Positions 17,599-28,056 of a DNA stretch of 64,000 nt are shown here, one piece after another. Location of the stretch: the NCBI RefSeq assembly GCF_002021815.1, contig NZ_CP019952.1, positions 2,511,001 through 2,575,000 of the forward strand. The letters are read 5' to 3'. The DNA comes from Pseudomonas parafulva. Its GTDB lineage: Bacteria > Pseudomonadota > Gammaproteobacteria > Pseudomonadales > Pseudomonadaceae. The notes beneath the pieces were generated by a model that searched no databases, was not told the DNA's origin, and saw nothing but the letters and a program-made list of their open reading frames with translations. The position numbers were made by a program, and so were the translations under genes. How positions within the stretch are numbered: the first letter of the stretch is position 1; each line of letters opens with the position of its first letter.

Positions 17599-17775
17599 TC
17601 AAATCTTTCTTCGATTGGCCACGGCGACAAAACCCACGACTGCAAATGCGAAGAACCAACCCGCGGTTGCAACAGGAATGATACTGCTCTGGTTGATATA
17701 CGAATCAGCCGCGCGGGCGGCACCGCTTAGCAGCACCAACAAAAAGAACGATTTCACAATCAGAGTCGTGCGCAT
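17599..17775 (-). CDS. 58-residue signal-peptide/membrane-tail protein upstream of the export operon
   Basis: A reading frame of 58 codons starts at ATG 17775 with AAAGGA about 8 nt before it. Residues 1-23 form a signal peptide (KSFFLLVLLSGAARA/AD). A short polar stretch (DSYINQSS) follows, then a hydrophobic helix (about residues 33-53) ending in the basic tail ANRRKI. The order signal, short polar segment, helix and Arg-rich tail is like a miniature PEP-CTERM-type sorting substrate, but the PEP motif is absent and no exosortase is in view. It points the same way as the Wza operon, 228 nt upstream of it. Not recognised as any named family; it may be a small envelope protein helping the export machinery. 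Confidence 0.6.
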   Translation of the reverse strand: MRTTLIVKSFFLLVLLSGAARAADSYINQSSIIPVATAGWFFAFAVVGFVAVANRRKI

Positions 17776-18096
17776 ACGCCGTCCTTTTAACCAGGATAAT
17801 CAATGAGTAAGTGGCGCGATGATGCGGGGTGTGTTGCGGTATTGACTTGAGCTTATGGGCACTCTGACATTACGTCAATGAACCGACACCATAATAAATC
17901 TCAATGGGCTTAGTCCAAACAAGTCAAAAAAACGTCGCTTGAGTTGTGCAGGTGGTGGGAATGTGGCTTGGTGAATTCAAGGGGGTGGGAGCCTGTTGCT
18001 ATTCGCGCGCCAAGGGGCGGCTTAGAGAAAGCACCTTGACCACAGCCCTGCACCTCACCCTAAAGCAAGACGCAGTGCTGTGGTCATCAGCAGCCG
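17776..18096. promoter_or_regulatory. Intergenic control region upstream of the small envelope protein
   Basis: About 320 nt without a gene. On the minus strand TTGACG (17878-17873) and TAAGCT (17855-17850) are 17 nt apart and could be a sigma70-type promoter for the 58-residue protein. The -35 is overlapped by TGAC-N5-GTCA (17865-17877), a dyad that might be an operator. The part near 18000-18096, beyond the stop of the atoE gene, shows no clear terminator. Confidence 0.3.
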
Positions 18097-19515
18097 CTAC
18101 GGCATGACCGGTGGCGTGTATTGCAGCGTGGTGCCCAAGGCCCACAGCAGGAACAGCACCAAGGGGACGTGCACGAGCAGCTGCACGAAGGAAAACCCGA
18201 TCAGGTCGCGCGCCTTCAGGCCAAGCACCCCTAGCAACGGCAACATGTAGAACGGGTTGATCAGGTTGGGCAACGCTTCGGCTGCGTTGTAGATCTGCAC
18301 GGCCCAGCCGAGGTGGTACTGCAGGTCGTTGGCCACCAGCATCACGTAGGGCGCCTCGATGATCCACTTGCCGCCGCCTGACGGGATGAAGAAGCCCAGT
18401 ACTGCCGAATAAACACCCATCAACAGGGCATAGGTATCGTGGGTGGCAATTTGGGTGAAGAACAGCGAGATGTGATGGGCAAGCGTCTGTTCGTCGACCC
18501 CTTTGACCTGGGTGAGGATCGCGGCAATGGAGCCGTACAACGGGAACTGGATAAGCACGCCGGTGGTGGTGGGCACGGCACGGGCCACCGCGTCGAGGAA
18601 GCTGCGCGGCCGCCAGTGCAGCAGTGCGCCGAGCATGATGAACAGCAGGTTGTAGGTGTTCAGGCCGGAGATGGCCGTAATGGCGGGTTTACTCGCGAAC
18701 TCCTGATACAGCCAGCCTGCGGCGAGTGCAACGAGCAACAAAATCAGCACTGGGCTGTGCTCCAGCCACTCGCCGGGGCGTGTACGCGCCGGTGCCGGCG
18801 GGGCGCTGAAGCTTGGGTCCACGCCACAGGCCTCGGCGCTGCGCGCGCTGTTGGGACCCGGCGCCGTGGCATAGGCGATGACCAGCGATACCACGACCAA
18901 TGCCGCCAACATCACGCCAGACTGCCACAGGAAGATGGTTTCGGTGAATGGAATGACGCCGGTGATCGACAGGATCGAGGGCGGAAGGCTGGCCGGATTG
19001 GCCTGCAACTGAGCCGCCGAAGAGGACAGCCCCAGCGCCCAAACGGCACCCAATCCCAGGTAGGCCGCCGCACCGGCAGCCCTGTAGTCCATCTTGAGGT
19101 CGGTACGACGCGCCAACGCGCGCACCAGCAGACCACCGAAGACCAGGGACAAGCCCCAGTTGAGCAGTGACGCCAGCATCGAGATCAGGGCTACCCACGC
19201 AACGGCCGAGCGACCGTTGCGCGGAATGCGGGCCAAACGATCGATCAACCGCGCGGCAGGCGGCGAACTGGCGACCACATAGCCGCCGATGACCACGAAT
19301 GCCATTTGCATGGTGAACGGAATCAGGCTCCAGAATCCATCCCCGAAGGCCTTGGCGGTGTCCAGGGGCTTGGCGCCCATGGCCAACGCGCCCAGGCACA
19401 CCAGCAGCACTGCCAAGGCGGCGAATACCCAGGAGTCGGGGAACCAGCGCTCGGCCCAGTTGGAACAGCGCAGGGCAAAGCGTGCAGAGCGGCTGTCTTG
19501 TAGTTCAGCGGCCAC
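18097..19515 (-). CDS. atoE: Short-chain fatty acid transporter, AtoE family
   Basis: Protein of 472 residues with ten or more hydrophobic helices. Blocks such as ERWFPDSWVFAALAVLLV at the N-terminus, FTMQMAFVVIGGYVVASSP, LNWGLSLVFGGLLVRAL, and the C-terminal FIPSGGGKWIIEAPY and ALPNLINPFYMLPLLG are those of AtoE-type transporters. It should import short-chain fatty acids such as butyrate or acetoacetate. It starts at GTG 19515 with AAGGA about 8 nt upstream. It is the last gene of a minus-strand unit with two CoA-transferase subunits, 152 nt after the B subunit; a hairpin in that gap may lower its expression. Confidence 0.88.
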   Translation of the reverse strand: MAAELQDSRSARFALRCSNWAERWFPDSWVFAALAVLLVCLGALAMGAKPLDTAKAFGDGFWSLIPFTMQMAFVVIGGYVVASSPPAARLIDRLARIPRNGRSAVAWVALISMLASLLNWGLSLVFGGLLVRALARRTDLKMDYRAAGAAAYLGLGAVWALGLSSSAAQLQANPASLPPSILSITGVIPFTETIFLWQSGVMLAALVVVSLVIAYATAPGPNSARSAEACGVDPSFSAPPAPARTRPGEWLEHSPVLILLLVALAAGWLYQEFASKPAITAISGLNTYNLLFIMLGALLHWRPRSFLDAVARAVPTTTGVLIQFPLYGSIAAILTQVKGVDEQTLAHHISLFFTQIATHDTYALLMGVYSAVLGFFIPSGGGKWIIEAPYVMLVANDLQYHLGWAVQIYNAAEALPNLINPFYMLPLLGVLGLKARDLIGFSFVQLLVHVPLVLFLLWALGTTLQYTPPVMP

Positions 19516-19586
19516 GGAAGCGTCCTTTTATTGGTTTTATAGGTAGATGAAAGGCCGCGCATAAACGCGCGAACCCTGCGCCAACC

Positions 19587-19637
19587 AACCCGCCCGCCAG
19601 GTACCGTGGTGAAGGCGGCAACCTGGACGAGCGGGTT
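19587..19637. terminator. Hairpin between the CoA-transferase B and atoE genes
   Basis: AACCCGC (19587-19593) pairs with GCGGGTT (19631-19637), and an inner CCAGGT pairs with ACCTGG, with small bulges. There is no T-run, so it may be an attenuator, an RNA-stability element or a degenerate REP sequence instead of a full terminator. Confidence 0.35.
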
Positions 19638-19667
19638 CGTCGCAGCAGGGTGAGATTGCATGTGGGG

Positions 19668-20324
19668 TTAGAAGGTCATTTCCTTCACATCATCGGCCAC
19701 GATGAGCTTGCCGGCCGTCTTGGCGACGATTTCTTCGACGCTCACACCGGGCGCGGTTTCGCGCAGGATGAATGCACCGTCCTCAATCTCAAGGTAAGCC
19801 AGGTCGGTGAGCACCTTGCGGATGCAGCCCGCGCCGGTCAACGGCAGGCTGCACTGGGGCAGCAGCTTGGACTCTCCGTCCTTGGAGGCGTGGGTCATGG
19901 TGACGATGATGTTTTCCGCACCGGCCACAAGGTCCATGGCGCCCCCCATGCCCTTGACCAGCTTGCCCGGGATCATCCAGGAAGCGATGTTGCCCTGCAC
20001 GTCCACTTCGAAGGCACCGAGCACGGTCAGGTCGACGTGACCGCCGCGGATCATGGCGAACGACTGCGCCGAGTCGAAGATCGATGCACCAATGCGGGCG
20101 GTGACAGTCTGTTTGCCCGCGTTGATCATGTCAGCATCAAGGGTCGCTTCGGTGGGGAATTCCCCCATGCCCAACAGGCCGTTTTCCGACTGGAGCATCA
20201 CGTCCATGTCGGCCGGCACATAATTGGCGACCAAGGTGGGAATACCGATACCCAAGTTGACGTAGTAACCGTCCTTGAGTTCACGTGCAACGCGTTGGGC
20301 CATCTGTTCGCGGGTCAGTGCCAT
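19668..20324 (-). CDS. 3-oxoacid (acetoacetate-type) CoA-transferase subunit B
   Basis: Protein of 218 residues. YYVNLGIGIPTLVANYVP, LQSENGLLGMGEFP and the MIPGKLVKGMGGAMDLVAGA block are hallmarks of subunit B of the family I CoA-transferases. The Glu in SENGLLG is the catalytic residue that forms the glutamyl-CoA thioester. With subunit A (33 nt upstream) it moves CoA from succinyl-CoA or acetyl-CoA to a keto or short-chain acid, and the product feeds beta-oxidation. The downstream AtoE transporter fits a pathway for growth on short-chain fatty acids or acetoacetate. The exact acid is not decided by sequence. Confidence 0.88.
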   Translation of the reverse strand: MALTREQMAQRVARELKDGYYVNLGIGIPTLVANYVPADMDVMLQSENGLLGMGEFPTEATLDADMINAGKQTVTARIGASIFDSAQSFAMIRGGHVDLTVLGAFEVDVQGNIASWMIPGKLVKGMGGAMDLVAGAENIIVTMTHASKDGESKLLPQCSLPLTGAGCIRKVLTDLAYLEIEDGAFILRETAPGVSVEEIVAKTAGKLIVADDVKEMTF

Positions 20325-20357
20325 GGTCAGGATCTCTTTGTTGTTCTGTAGGGGCGC

Positions 20358-21056
20358 TCAGGCCTTGACGGTGCGTTTTTCGATGCGCTTCTCGAAGGTG
20401 CCGACGATGACGCGGTCCACGAAGATGCCTGGGGTATGGATTTCACTGGGCAGCAGCACGCCAGGCTCAACGATTTCCTCGACTTCGACCACGGTGATCT
20501 TGCCGGCTGTAGCGGCCAGAGGGTTGAAGTTCTGGGCGGTGTTGCGATAGATCACGTTGCCGTAATGGTCAGCCTTCCAGCCTTTGACGATGGCAAAGTC
20601 CCCGGTGATGGCTTCTTCGAGGATGTACTTGCGACCATTGAATTCCCGCACTTCCTTACCCTCGGCGACCGGGGTGCCATAACCGGTGGCAGTGAAGAAT
20701 GCAGGAATGCCCGCTCCGCCAGCGCGCATTTTTTCGGCCAGGGTGCCCTGGGGCGTGAGCTCGACCTCAAGCTCCCCGCTAAGCAGCTGGCGCTCGAATT
20801 CGGCGTTTTCCCCCACGTAGGAAGCGACCATCTTGCGAATCTGGTGGTCTTCGAGCAGCACGCCAAGGCCGAAGCCATCAACGCCGCAGTTGTTGGAGAC
20901 CACGGTCAGGCCCTTGACGCCGCGACGCTTGATCTCGGCGATCAGGTTTTCAGGTATGCCGCACAGGCCGAACCCCCCGGCCAGTACCGTCATGCCGTCG
21001 GTCAGCCCTTCCAGGGCCTGTTCGTACGTAGCTACGCGTTTGTCCAATCCGGCCAT
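20358..21056 (-). CDS. 3-oxoacid (acetoacetate-type) CoA-transferase subunit A
   Basis: Protein of 232 residues from ATG 21056 with AAAGGCG upstream; a longer frame from 21275 runs through the promoter region and is rejected. It has [34 protein letters not shown] and [15 protein letters not shown], diagnostic of subunit A of family I CoA-transferases, and a C-terminal [13 protein letters not shown]. It pairs with subunit B to form the enzyme. It is the first gene of a minus-strand operon that is divergent from a LysR gene, which is the likely regulator (context). Confidence 0.88.
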   Translation of the reverse strand: MAGLDKRVATYEQALEGLTDGMTVLAGGFGLCGIPENLIAEIKRRGVKGLTVVSNNCGVDGFGLGVLLEDHQIRKMVASYVGENAEFERQLLSGELEVELTPQGTLAEKMRAGGAGIPAFFTATGYGTPVAEGKEVREFNGRKYILEEAITGDFAIVKGWKADHYGNVIYRNTAQNFNPLAATAGKITVVEVEEIVEPGVLLPSEIHTPGIFVDRVIVGTFEKRIEKRTVKA

Positions 21057-21197
21057 GCTGGTTCGCCTTTTGTAGTTGTTGAGCCGACGGGGCGTCGGTA
21101 AGCGTGTGGGGGTATCTTCTCCCCTGTTCACTGATTTGTTAATTTTGTTTTTATGATCGATTGATAAGCACTTCAAATCAAAGCATAGGCGATTCCC
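21057..21197. promoter_or_regulatory. Divergent control region between CoA-transferase operon and LysR gene
   Basis: 141 nt shared by the two opposite starts. It is AT-rich from about 21120 to 21180, with interrupted T-N11-A-like patterns (around ATGATCGATTGAT) that a LysR-type protein could bind. No single operator can be fixed with confidence. Confidence 0.35.
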
Positions 21198-22103
21198 ATG
21201 AATGTGAAGCAACTGCGCGCCTTCGTCGCCGTGGCCAAGTTCCAGAGCTTTGCCCAGGCCGGCGAGCACCTGCACATCTCACAGCCCGCACTGAGTCTGA
21301 CCATCAAGGCGCTGGAGGAGAACCTGGGCGGCGCCCTGCTCAGCCGGACCACACGTAGCGTCAGCCTGACGGCAGAAGGCGAGGTACTGCTGCCGCTGGC
21401 CCGTCGCCTGCTGGCTGACTGGGACGACACCGAGGAAATGCTGCGCCAGCGCTTCACCCTGCAACTGGGCCGGGTGGCCATCGCGGCAATGCCCTCCTTT
21501 GCCGGCAACCTGTTACCAGGGGCCCTCAAGCTTTTCCGTCAGTGCTACCCCAAGGTCAACGTGACCGTGCACGACGTGATCAACGAACAGGTGCAGGAAC
21601 TGGTCAGGCATCGGCGCGTCGAACTGGGCATCGGCTTTGAGCCAGACAATGTCGAGGGCTTGCACTTTCACCCGCTGTACCTCGACCGGTTCGTTGCAGT
21701 CGTGCCGGCTGACTCGCCCTTGGCCCGGCTTGCGCAAATCAGTTGGGCGCAGCTTCTTGCCGAGGATTTCGTGGCGCTGCAGCGTCCTTCTGCCGTGCGC
21801 CTGTTGCTTGAGCAGAACGTGGCGGTGCAGCACGGCAAACTGGCTGTGGCTTTCGAAAGCCATCAGCTTGCAACCGTTGGCCGCATGGTCGCGAGCGGTC
21901 TAGGCGTCAGCGCGGTACCGGCGCTTTGCATTACCCAGATGCAGGAGCTGGGGGCCCGCTGTATCCCCCTGGTCGAGCCTGCCGTCGAACGGCGCATTGG
22001 CGTGATAGCCCTGCGCGAGCACACATTGTCCACGGCAGCCCAGGCGCTGCTGGATGTTCTACTGAACAATACCCACCCACCGGAGGTAACATGCGTGACG
22101 TGA
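21198..22103 (+). CDS. LysR-type transcriptional regulator
   Basis: Protein of 301 residues. The winged helix-turn-helix is at the N-terminus ([51 protein letters not shown]), followed by the periplasmic-binding-like effector domain from about residue 90. It is divergent from the CoA-transferase/AtoE operon and is probably its effector-responsive regulator, as is usual for LysR genes with this layout. Its last 13 nt overlap the start of the aldo/keto reductase gene, so the two are likely co-transcribed. The effector is unknown. Confidence 0.85.
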   Translation: MNVKQLRAFVAVAKFQSFAQAGEHLHISQPALSLTIKALEENLGGALLSRTTRSVSLTAEGEVLLPLARRLLADWDDTEEMLRQRFTLQLGRVAIAAMPSFAGNLLPGALKLFRQCYPKVNVTVHDVINEQVQELVRHRRVELGIGFEPDNVEGLHFHPLYLDRFVAVVPADSPLARLAQISWAQLLAEDFVALQRPSAVRLLLEQNVAVQHGKLAVAFESHQLATVGRMVASGLGVSAVPALCITQMQELGARCIPLVEPAVERRIGVIALREHTLSTAAQALLDVLLNNTHPPEVTCVT

Positions 22104-22912
22104 AATTGGCAGGCGCCAACGTGCCGAGCATCGGCCAGGGTACGTGGTACATGGGCGAAGACCCGAGCCGTCGGGCGGCCGAAGTCGCCGCCTTGCAACA
22201 AGGCATCGACCTGGGCATGCGCCTGATCGACACCGCCGAGATGTATGCCGAAGGTGGCGCGGAACAAGTGGTGGGCCAGGCCATCGCCGGGCGTCGGGAC
22301 GAGGTATTTCTGGTGAGCAAGGTGTACCCGCACAACGCTAGCCAGCACGGCACGCAGGCCGCCTGCGAGCGCAGCCTCAAGCGCCTGGGTACCGACTGCA
22401 TCGATCTGTACCTGCTGCACTGGCGCGGCCAGTACCCGTTGCACGAAACCGTGGACGCTTTCGAGCGGCTGCGCGAGGCTGGCAAGATCAAGCACTGGGG
22501 CGTGTCCAACTTCGACGTGGATGACCTTCGCGAATTGGACAACGCCGATTGTGCCACCAACCAGGTGCTCTACAACCCTGCGCAACGAGGGATCGAATTC
22601 GACCTGCTGCCCTGGTCGGTGCAGCATGGATTGCCCATCATGGCCTATTGCCCCCTGGCCCAGGCAGGGCGTTTACTGCAACACCCAGTGCTCAAGCAAA
22701 TCGCCAACGACCATGGTGCTACTCCGGCCCAGGTCTGCCTGGCCTGGGTCACGCGCCACAACGGCGTCATCGCCATTCCCAAAGCCGTGACGCCCGAGCA
22801 TGTCAGGCTCAATGCCGAGGCAACGCGTTTGAACTTGACCGCCGATGACCTGAACGCCATCGACCAGGCATTCGAGGCGCCTACCCGCAAGCAGCGCCTG
22901 GCGATGGTGTAA
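22091..22912 (+). CDS. Aldo/keto reductase
   Basis: Protein of 273 residues from ATG 22091, which follows GGAGG; the longer frame from 21926 is a shadow of the LysR gene. The (beta/alpha)8 barrel motifs are clear: [20 protein letters not shown] carries the catalytic Asp and Tyr, [12 protein letters not shown] the Lys, and LYLLHWRG the His region. [16 protein letters not shown] near the C-terminus binds NADPH. This is the AKR group of cytosolic reductases acting on small aldehydes and ketones such as methylglyoxal. Overlap with the LysR gene indicates one transcript. It ends 21 nt before the convergent dnaE2 stop. Substrate not predictable. Confidence 0.87.
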   Translation: MRDVKLAGANVPSIGQGTWYMGEDPSRRAAEVAALQQGIDLGMRLIDTAEMYAEGGAEQVVGQAIAGRRDEVFLVSKVYPHNASQHGTQAACERSLKRLGTDCIDLYLLHWRGQYPLHETVDAFERLREAGKIKHWGVSNFDVDDLRELDNADCATNQVLYNPAQRGIEFDLLPWSVQHGLPIMAYCPLAQAGRLLQHPVLKQIANDHGATPAQVCLAWVTRHNGVIAIPKAVTPEHVRLNAEATRLNLTADDLNAIDQAFEAPTRKQRLAMV

Positions 22913-22933
22913 GCGAGGCTGTGCTGCAGGGGG

Positions 22934-25900
22934 TCAGTGGAAATCCCGGCTGCGTACGTCCAGCCCCTGCAGCAGCACGCTGACATCCTCCAGGCGTCGG
23001 GCCACCAGGTGGCGCACGCCATTTTCCTGTTCCAGGCGGCCACTGACCTTCATCAGCCGGGCGCCGACCAGCGCACGCCGCTGCCGTTCGGCCAGGTCCC
23101 GCCACACCACCACGTTGACCATGCCGAACTCATCCTCGAGCGTGACGAAGGTCACACCACTGGCGGTCTGTGGCCGCTGCCTGCCCACCACCAGCCCGGC
23201 CATGGCGATGGCGTCGCCGTGTTCGACACCTTGCAGCTCGCCGGAACTGCGACAACCCAGTGCCCGCAGACGGGACCGCAGCAAGGTCAATGGATGCGGC
23301 CCCAAGGTCGTGCCCATGGCGTGATAGTCGGCTACCAAATCCTCGCCGACGGTAGGCGCCGGCAGCTCGACCGGCTGCTCGGGGGCCGCCTGCACGTCGG
23401 CGAACAAAGGCAGCTGCGCCTGTACCGCCGCCACTTCCCAGCGTGCCTGGTGCCGGTGCCTGGCCAGCGCGACCAGGGCGCCTGCATCCGCCAGACGAGC
23501 CCGGGCGCGCTCATCTAGGGCCGAGCGCAGGCACAGGTCCTCGACGTCTCGCCAAGGCTGCATGGCCCTTGCCTGTTCGAGCCGGCGCACATCGGCTTCG
23601 GCCAGGCCGCGGACCAAGCGCAAGCCCATGCGGATTGCCAGTTCACCCCCAGGCCCTGGCTCGAGCGTGCAGTCCCACTGGCTGTGACACACGTCCACCG
23701 GCCTCACCTCAATGCCCTGGCGGCGAGCCTCCTGGAGCAGTTGGTCGGGGCTGTAGAACCCCATCGGCCAGCTGTTGACCAGCGCGCAGGTGAAGATGGC
23801 CGGCTCGTGGCACTTCAACCAACTGCTGGCATAACACAGCAGTGCAAAACTGGCGGCGTGGGATTCGGGGAATCCGTAGCTGCCAAAGCCTTTGATCTGT
23901 TCGAAGATGCGTTCGGCGAACGCCAGTTCGTAACCATTGCGCTGCATGCCGTCGAGCAACCGCTCGCGGTGCGGCTCCAGCCCGCCGTGGCGTTTCCACG
24001 CGGCCATGCTGCGGCGCAGTTGGTCGGCCTCACCGGGGCTGTAGTCCGCCGCGACCATGGCCAACTCCATCACCTGCTCCTGGAACAGCGGCACGCCAAG
24101 GGTGCGCTCGAACACCGCCTTGAGCTTGGGCGATGGGTACGTCACCGGTTCCTGCTTCAGGCGCCTGCGCAAGTAGGGATGGACCATGTCGCCCTGGATG
24201 GGACCGGGACGCACGATGGCGACCTCGATGACCAGGTCGTAGAAGGTCCTGGGCTGCAGGCGCGGCAACATGGCCATTTGCGCCCTGGATTCGATCTGGA
24301 ACACGCCCATGGTCTCGGCGCGGCTGATCATGGCGTACGTGGCCGGGTCTTCGGCAGGGACGGTGGCCAGGGTCAAGTGTCGCCCACGGTGCTGCTGTAC
24401 CAGCGCAAAGCAGCGACGCAGTGCACTGAGCATGCCCAGTGCCAGCACATCGACCTTGAGCAGGCCGACCATGTCCAGGTCATCCTTGTCCCACTGGATC
24501 ACGGTACGCTCGGCCATGGCCGCGTTTTCCACGGGCACCAGCTGATCGAGGGGTTGTTGCGAGATGACGAAGCCACCTGGGTGTTGCGACAAGTGCCGGG
24601 GAAAACCGATCAGCTCACCGGCCAGCACCAGGATGCGCCGCACCACCGGGCTGCCTGCATCGAACCCCGCCTCGTTCAGACGCTGCTCATCGGGGATGCG
24701 GTCGCTCCAGCGGCCGCAGCACTTGGCCAGGGCGTCCACCTGGTCGGCTGGCAGCCCCAATGCGCGAGCTACATCGCGTACCGCCCCACTGGCGTGGTAG
24801 GTATTGACCACCGCTGTCAACGCCGCGCGGTGTCGACCATAGCGCCTGAATACATACTGGATGACTTCCTCGCGCCGATCGTGCTCGAAGTCCACATCGA
24901 TATCCGGCGGCTCGTTGCGCTCGCGTGACAAAAAGCGCTCGAACAGCAAGCGATGCTTCATGGGGTCCAGCTCGGTGATCCCCAGCACGAAGCACACCAC
25001 CGAGTTGGCTGCAGAGCCGCGCCCCTGGCACAGGATGTGCTGCTCACGGGCAAAGGCCACGATGTCGTGGACGGTGAGGAAATAACTCTCGTAGCCCAGC
25101 TCGCTGATCAAGGCCAGCTCTCGATCGAGGGCTTGGCGGACTTGGGTGCTCGGGCCCTGGGGCCAGCGCAGCGGCAACCCTTGTTCGCACAGCTGACGCA
25201 ACCAACTGGCAGGGGTATGCCCGGCGGGCACCAGTTCTTCGGGATAGCGGTAGCGCAGCTCGGCGAGGTCGAAACGGCAATGCTCGGCTATCACCAAGGT
25301 CTGGGCCAGCAAGTCGGCAGGATACAACTCGGCCAATTGGGCAGGGGTACGCAAATGACGTTCGCCGTTGGCGTACAGAAAGCGCCCTGCCTCAGCCACT
25401 TGGCACCGTCGGCCAATGGCCGTCATGCAGTCTTGCAGGGCGCGCCGACCGCGCACATGCATGTGAACGTCCCCGCACGCCACCGCCTGCACACCCAAGG
25501 CCGTCGCCAATGCGCGCAGACGCGCCAGGCGCTGGTCGTCATCGACACCGCGGTGAAGATGCACGGCCAGCCATAGGCGGTGCTCGAAGACTTCCCTCAA
25601 CCACTCGCCCACCGCCTGATCGGCCATATCGTCAGGCACCCATAATGCCAACAGGCCCGGGCTGTGCGCAGGCAGGTCCTCGCGAAATAGCTGGTAGTTC
25701 CCCTTGGACGCCCGACGCCGCGCACGGGTGATCAAGGCGCAAAGGTTCTGGTAGCCCTGCAGGTCTTGCACCAGCAGCACCAGCTTGGGCCCGTCCTGCA
25801 GTTGCACTTCGCTGCCGACGATCAGCCGTACACCCTGCTCTTTCGCCGCTTGCCATGCGCGCACGATGCCAGCCAACGTGCATTCGTCGGTAATGGCCAG

Positions 25901-26014
25901 GGCTTGGTAGCCTTGCTCGCGAGCCCGGCGGAACAACTCATCGGCGCTTGAAGCCCCGCGCTGGAAACTGAAGTTGCTCAGGCAATGCAACTCGGCGTAG
26001 CCAACGCCGCTCAT
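22934..26014 (-). CDS. dnaE2: Error-prone DNA polymerase III alpha subunit DnaE2 (ImuC)
   Basis: Protein of 1026 residues from ATG 26014, which overlaps the imuB stop by 1 nt (TGATG); an in-frame ATG-like start at 26071 lies inside imuB and is rejected. The PHP domain is at the N-terminus ([18 protein letters not shown]), the catalytic palm has [11 protein letters not shown] near residue 370, and the finger, beta-binding and OB regions follow ([19 protein letters not shown]). Length and the PHP variant are those of DnaE2 and not of the replicative DnaE. It carries out SOS translesion synthesis together with ImuA and ImuB. It is the last gene of the lexA2-imuA-imuB-dnaE2 operon. Confidence 0.95.
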   Translation of the reverse strand: MSGVGYAELHCLSNFSFQRGASSADELFRRAREQGYQALAITDECTLAGIVRAWQAAKEQGVRLIVGSEVQLQDGPKLVLLVQDLQGYQNLCALITRARRRASKGNYQLFREDLPAHSPGLLALWVPDDMADQAVGEWLREVFEHRLWLAVHLHRGVDDDQRLARLRALATALGVQAVACGDVHMHVRGRRALQDCMTAIGRRCQVAEAGRFLYANGERHLRTPAQLAELYPADLLAQTLVIAEHCRFDLAELRYRYPEELVPAGHTPASWLRQLCEQGLPLRWPQGPSTQVRQALDRELALISELGYESYFLTVHDIVAFAREQHILCQGRGSAANSVVCFVLGITELDPMKHRLLFERFLSRERNEPPDIDVDFEHDRREEVIQYVFRRYGRHRAALTAVVNTYHASGAVRDVARALGLPADQVDALAKCCGRWSDRIPDEQRLNEAGFDAGSPVVRRILVLAGELIGFPRHLSQHPGGFVISQQPLDQLVPVENAAMAERTVIQWDKDDLDMVGLLKVDVLALGMLSALRRCFALVQQHRGRHLTLATVPAEDPATYAMISRAETMGVFQIESRAQMAMLPRLQPRTFYDLVIEVAIVRPGPIQGDMVHPYLRRRLKQEPVTYPSPKLKAVFERTLGVPLFQEQVMELAMVAADYSPGEADQLRRSMAAWKRHGGLEPHRERLLDGMQRNGYELAFAERIFEQIKGFGSYGFPESHAASFALLCYASSWLKCHEPAIFTCALVNSWPMGFYSPDQLLQEARRQGIEVRPVDVCHSQWDCTLEPGPGGELAIRMGLRLVRGLAEADVRRLEQARAMQPWRDVEDLCLRSALDERARARLADAGALVALARHRHQARWEVAAVQAQLPLFADVQAAPEQPVELPAPTVGEDLVADYHAMGTTLGPHPLTLLRSRLRALGCRSSGELQGVEHGDAIAMAGLVVGRQRPQTASGVTFVTLEDEFGMVNVVVWRDLAERQRRALVGARLMKVSGRLEQENGVRHLVARRLEDVSVLLQGLDVRSRDFH

Positions 26015-27429
26015 CAGAACCAGCCCTGCAGCCACAGCGGGCCGCCTTGGCCGAGGTCGCGGTAGGCCCACCCACGCAGGCCCTCACGGGTTTCGATGCG
26101 ATAGTAATCACGGCGCACGTCCCCGCCGTCCCACCAACCGGACTCGATGCGCTCGGCCTGCCCCTGAACCTGGTACGCCTGCTCTTCGAGCACCGTGGGG
26201 GTTGCCAGCAGCCAGCCAGGACGGCTTCCGGGTGCAACGCACAGGCTGGACCACTGGCCGATTTCATTGGCCTGCCATGCTTGTTCAGGACGATGGTCCG
26301 CCAAGGCACTGAGCCCCGTCACGGCCTGGTCACCCAGGCGTGCACGCAAGCGTTCGCGCAGTTGTTCCCACGGTTGGGCCTGCTGGGCACGCGGGTCGAA
26401 CAACGCCTTGTGTTGAGGTACGAACGGTGGCAAATCCTCGGCCACCAGGCGCAGGTTACGCACCGGCGCCTTCAGGCGCACCGATTCCAGCCTGCCACGG
26501 GCCAGTTCCAGCAACATGGCCGGGTCGCGTTCTGCAGCCAACAATCCAACGTCGAGCTGGGTGTCAGAGCCCTGCGCGTGCTCCATGTACACCTTGAAAC
26601 GCTGGACACCACAGTCGCGCCCCGCCAGGAACGCGGCCAGGTCGGTCAGCAGGCGACGTAATGGGAACAACAGCGCCTGATGCGACTCCACATCGAAGTT
26701 CAGCTCCAACCGCGCGTCGAAACGATCGGGCGGTTCGAAGAACGCAAGGCCCAGGTTGCGCATGCCCAGCAACTGATCCAGGTGCAACTGCACCTGGGGA
26801 GCAAAGCGCCTGGCCAGTGCATCACGCGGCAGCGCCAGCACATGATTGAGCTGGCGCAATCCCATGCGGCTAAAGGCCTGGGCATCCTCCGGTCGCAGAC
26901 CGATCCGGTCGATGGGCATTTCGGCCAACGCTGCACGGGTCGAAGCGGCATCTTCCAACGCCAACCCGTCGTGAGCATTGGCCAGCATGCGCGCAGCCAC
27001 CGGGTTGCTGGCCAGGACGATGCGCTGACGCAGGCCCAGCGCAGACAGTTCCTGGCGCAGGCGCGCCTGCAATACTGGCCACGGCCCGAACAACTGCAGG
27101 CTGGACCCTACCTCCAGCAACAAAGTTCGCGGGTAGTGCAAGCTGACCTGGGCACTGAAACGGTAGGCCCAGGCGGCCAGCAACTGCTGCAACGCATCGA
27201 TGCGCCTGGGGTCGACTTCAAGGCAGGTGAAGCCGTCAGCCAGGGCACGGGCTGCCGTCAGGGTTTGACCGGCGCGAAGCCCCAGGGCGGCGGCCGCTGG
27301 GTTGACCGACTGCAGGACCCGGCGCTGACTGGGACCACCCAGCAGCACCAGGGGTGCGTCACGGTCGTCGCGCTCGCGCAGCAGGCTGTCCAGCGCCAAC
27401 TGCGGAAATAGAATGCAGGCCCACAACAT
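26014..27429 (-). CDS. imuB: ImuB, catalytically inactive Y-family polymerase-like protein
   Basis: Protein of 471 residues with Y-family palm, thumb and little-finger layout (for example [34 protein letters not shown]). The acidic catalytic motif of active Y-family enzymes (DxDxFF) is replaced at the N-terminus by [10 protein letters not shown], and the second acidic motif by [13 protein letters not shown], so it is not expected to polymerise DNA. In ImuABC cassettes it acts as hub linking ImuC to the beta clamp (established knowledge). It starts 6 nt after imuA ends and overlaps dnaE2 by one nucleotide, so the cassette is one transcription unit. Confidence 0.93.
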   Translation of the reverse strand: MLWACILFPQLALDSLLRERDDRDAPLVLLGGPSQRRVLQSVNPAAAALGLRAGQTLTAARALADGFTCLEVDPRRIDALQQLLAAWAYRFSAQVSLHYPRTLLLEVGSSLQLFGPWPVLQARLRQELSALGLRQRIVLASNPVAARMLANAHDGLALEDAASTRAALAEMPIDRIGLRPEDAQAFSRMGLRQLNHVLALPRDALARRFAPQVQLHLDQLLGMRNLGLAFFEPPDRFDARLELNFDVESHQALLFPLRRLLTDLAAFLAGRDCGVQRFKVYMEHAQGSDTQLDVGLLAAERDPAMLLELARGRLESVRLKAPVRNLRLVAEDLPPFVPQHKALFDPRAQQAQPWEQLRERLRARLGDQAVTGLSALADHRPEQAWQANEIGQWSSLCVAPGSRPGWLLATPTVLEEQAYQVQGQAERIESGWWDGGDVRRDYYRIETREGLRGWAYRDLGQGGPLWLQGWF

Positions 27430-27435
27430 GATCCA

Positions 27436-28056
27436 TCATCCCTGCCTTGAACACGCGATCGGTTGGGCTGGCGGCATGCCGCCACGGCATTTGAGCACCC
27501 GCCACTGGGGTGGGCGTACGTCGATGGCCAGGCGCAATGCCGCAGGCGACGGATTGTGCAGGGCCGCTTGCCCGCGGCAGGCGAACGCCAGGGCCTGCCC
27601 GGTTTCCGCCGCGACCTGCAAGCGGCGCAAGGCGCGGTCGTCGGCGCGTTCTGGCCAGCACACCACAGCGGCACAACTGCCCGAACGCAGGCACTGCTCG
27701 GCGGCCCACAGGGTGTCGGTGGTGCCCGCGTCGACCTGGAACAGCCAGCGCAGGTCGATGCCCGCCGCCTGCCAGGCTGGTGCAAAAGGGATGAAGGGAG
27801 GTGATACCAACACCACGCGTCCGCCCTCGCCGCTCAGGCGCGCCAGCGTGGGCCAGAGCAGTTGCAGTTCGCCGCTGCCAGGGCGGGCGAGCAACAATTC
27901 GCTGAGGGCCGCTGCCGGCCAGCCGCCTTCGGGCAGGCGTTCGTCCAGGCTGGCATGCCCGGTCGGTTGCAGGCCCAGTGGCCGGGCCTGGGCTTGACGG
28001 CCGCGCCACACCCGACGCTGGTCGAGCAGCCTGTCCAGATCGACGACCGCGCCCAT
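27436..28056 (-). CDS. imuA: ImuA, RecA-like mutasome protein
   Basis: Protein of 206 residues, with the ImuA/SulA2 pattern: VWRGRQAQARPLGLQPTGHASLD at the N-terminus (core LDERLPEGGWP), ALSELLL, and RVVLVSPPFIPFAPAW. It resembles a RecA core without a proper Walker A box. In bacteria with the ImuABC cassette it is needed for damage-induced mutagenesis and interacts with RecA and ImuB (established knowledge). Its ATG at 28056 overlaps the lexA2 stop by one nucleotide. The C-terminal tail (PIACSRQG) is not conserved in appearance and might vary. Confidence 0.9.
   Translation of the reverse strand: MGAVVDLDRLLDQRRVWRGRQAQARPLGLQPTGHASLDERLPEGGWPAAALSELLLARPGSGELQLLWPTLARLSGEGGRVVLVSPPFIPFAPAWQAAGIDLRWLFQVDAGTTDTLWAAEQCLRSGSCAAVVCWPERADDRALRRLQVAAETGQALAFACRGQAALHNPSPAALRLAIDVRPPQWRVLKCRGGMPPAQPIACSRQG

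Noticed and set aside
17599..17775. A true PEP-CTERM/exosortase system
   Set aside because: The small protein has a similar outline, but the PEP motif is missing and no exosortase (EpsH-like) gene is found in the window.
17500..17806. Two overlapping plus-strand frames of about 75 codons upstream of the export operon
   Set aside because: They lie opposite the better supported 58-residue gene, have no ribosome site and no hydrophobic or domain pattern.
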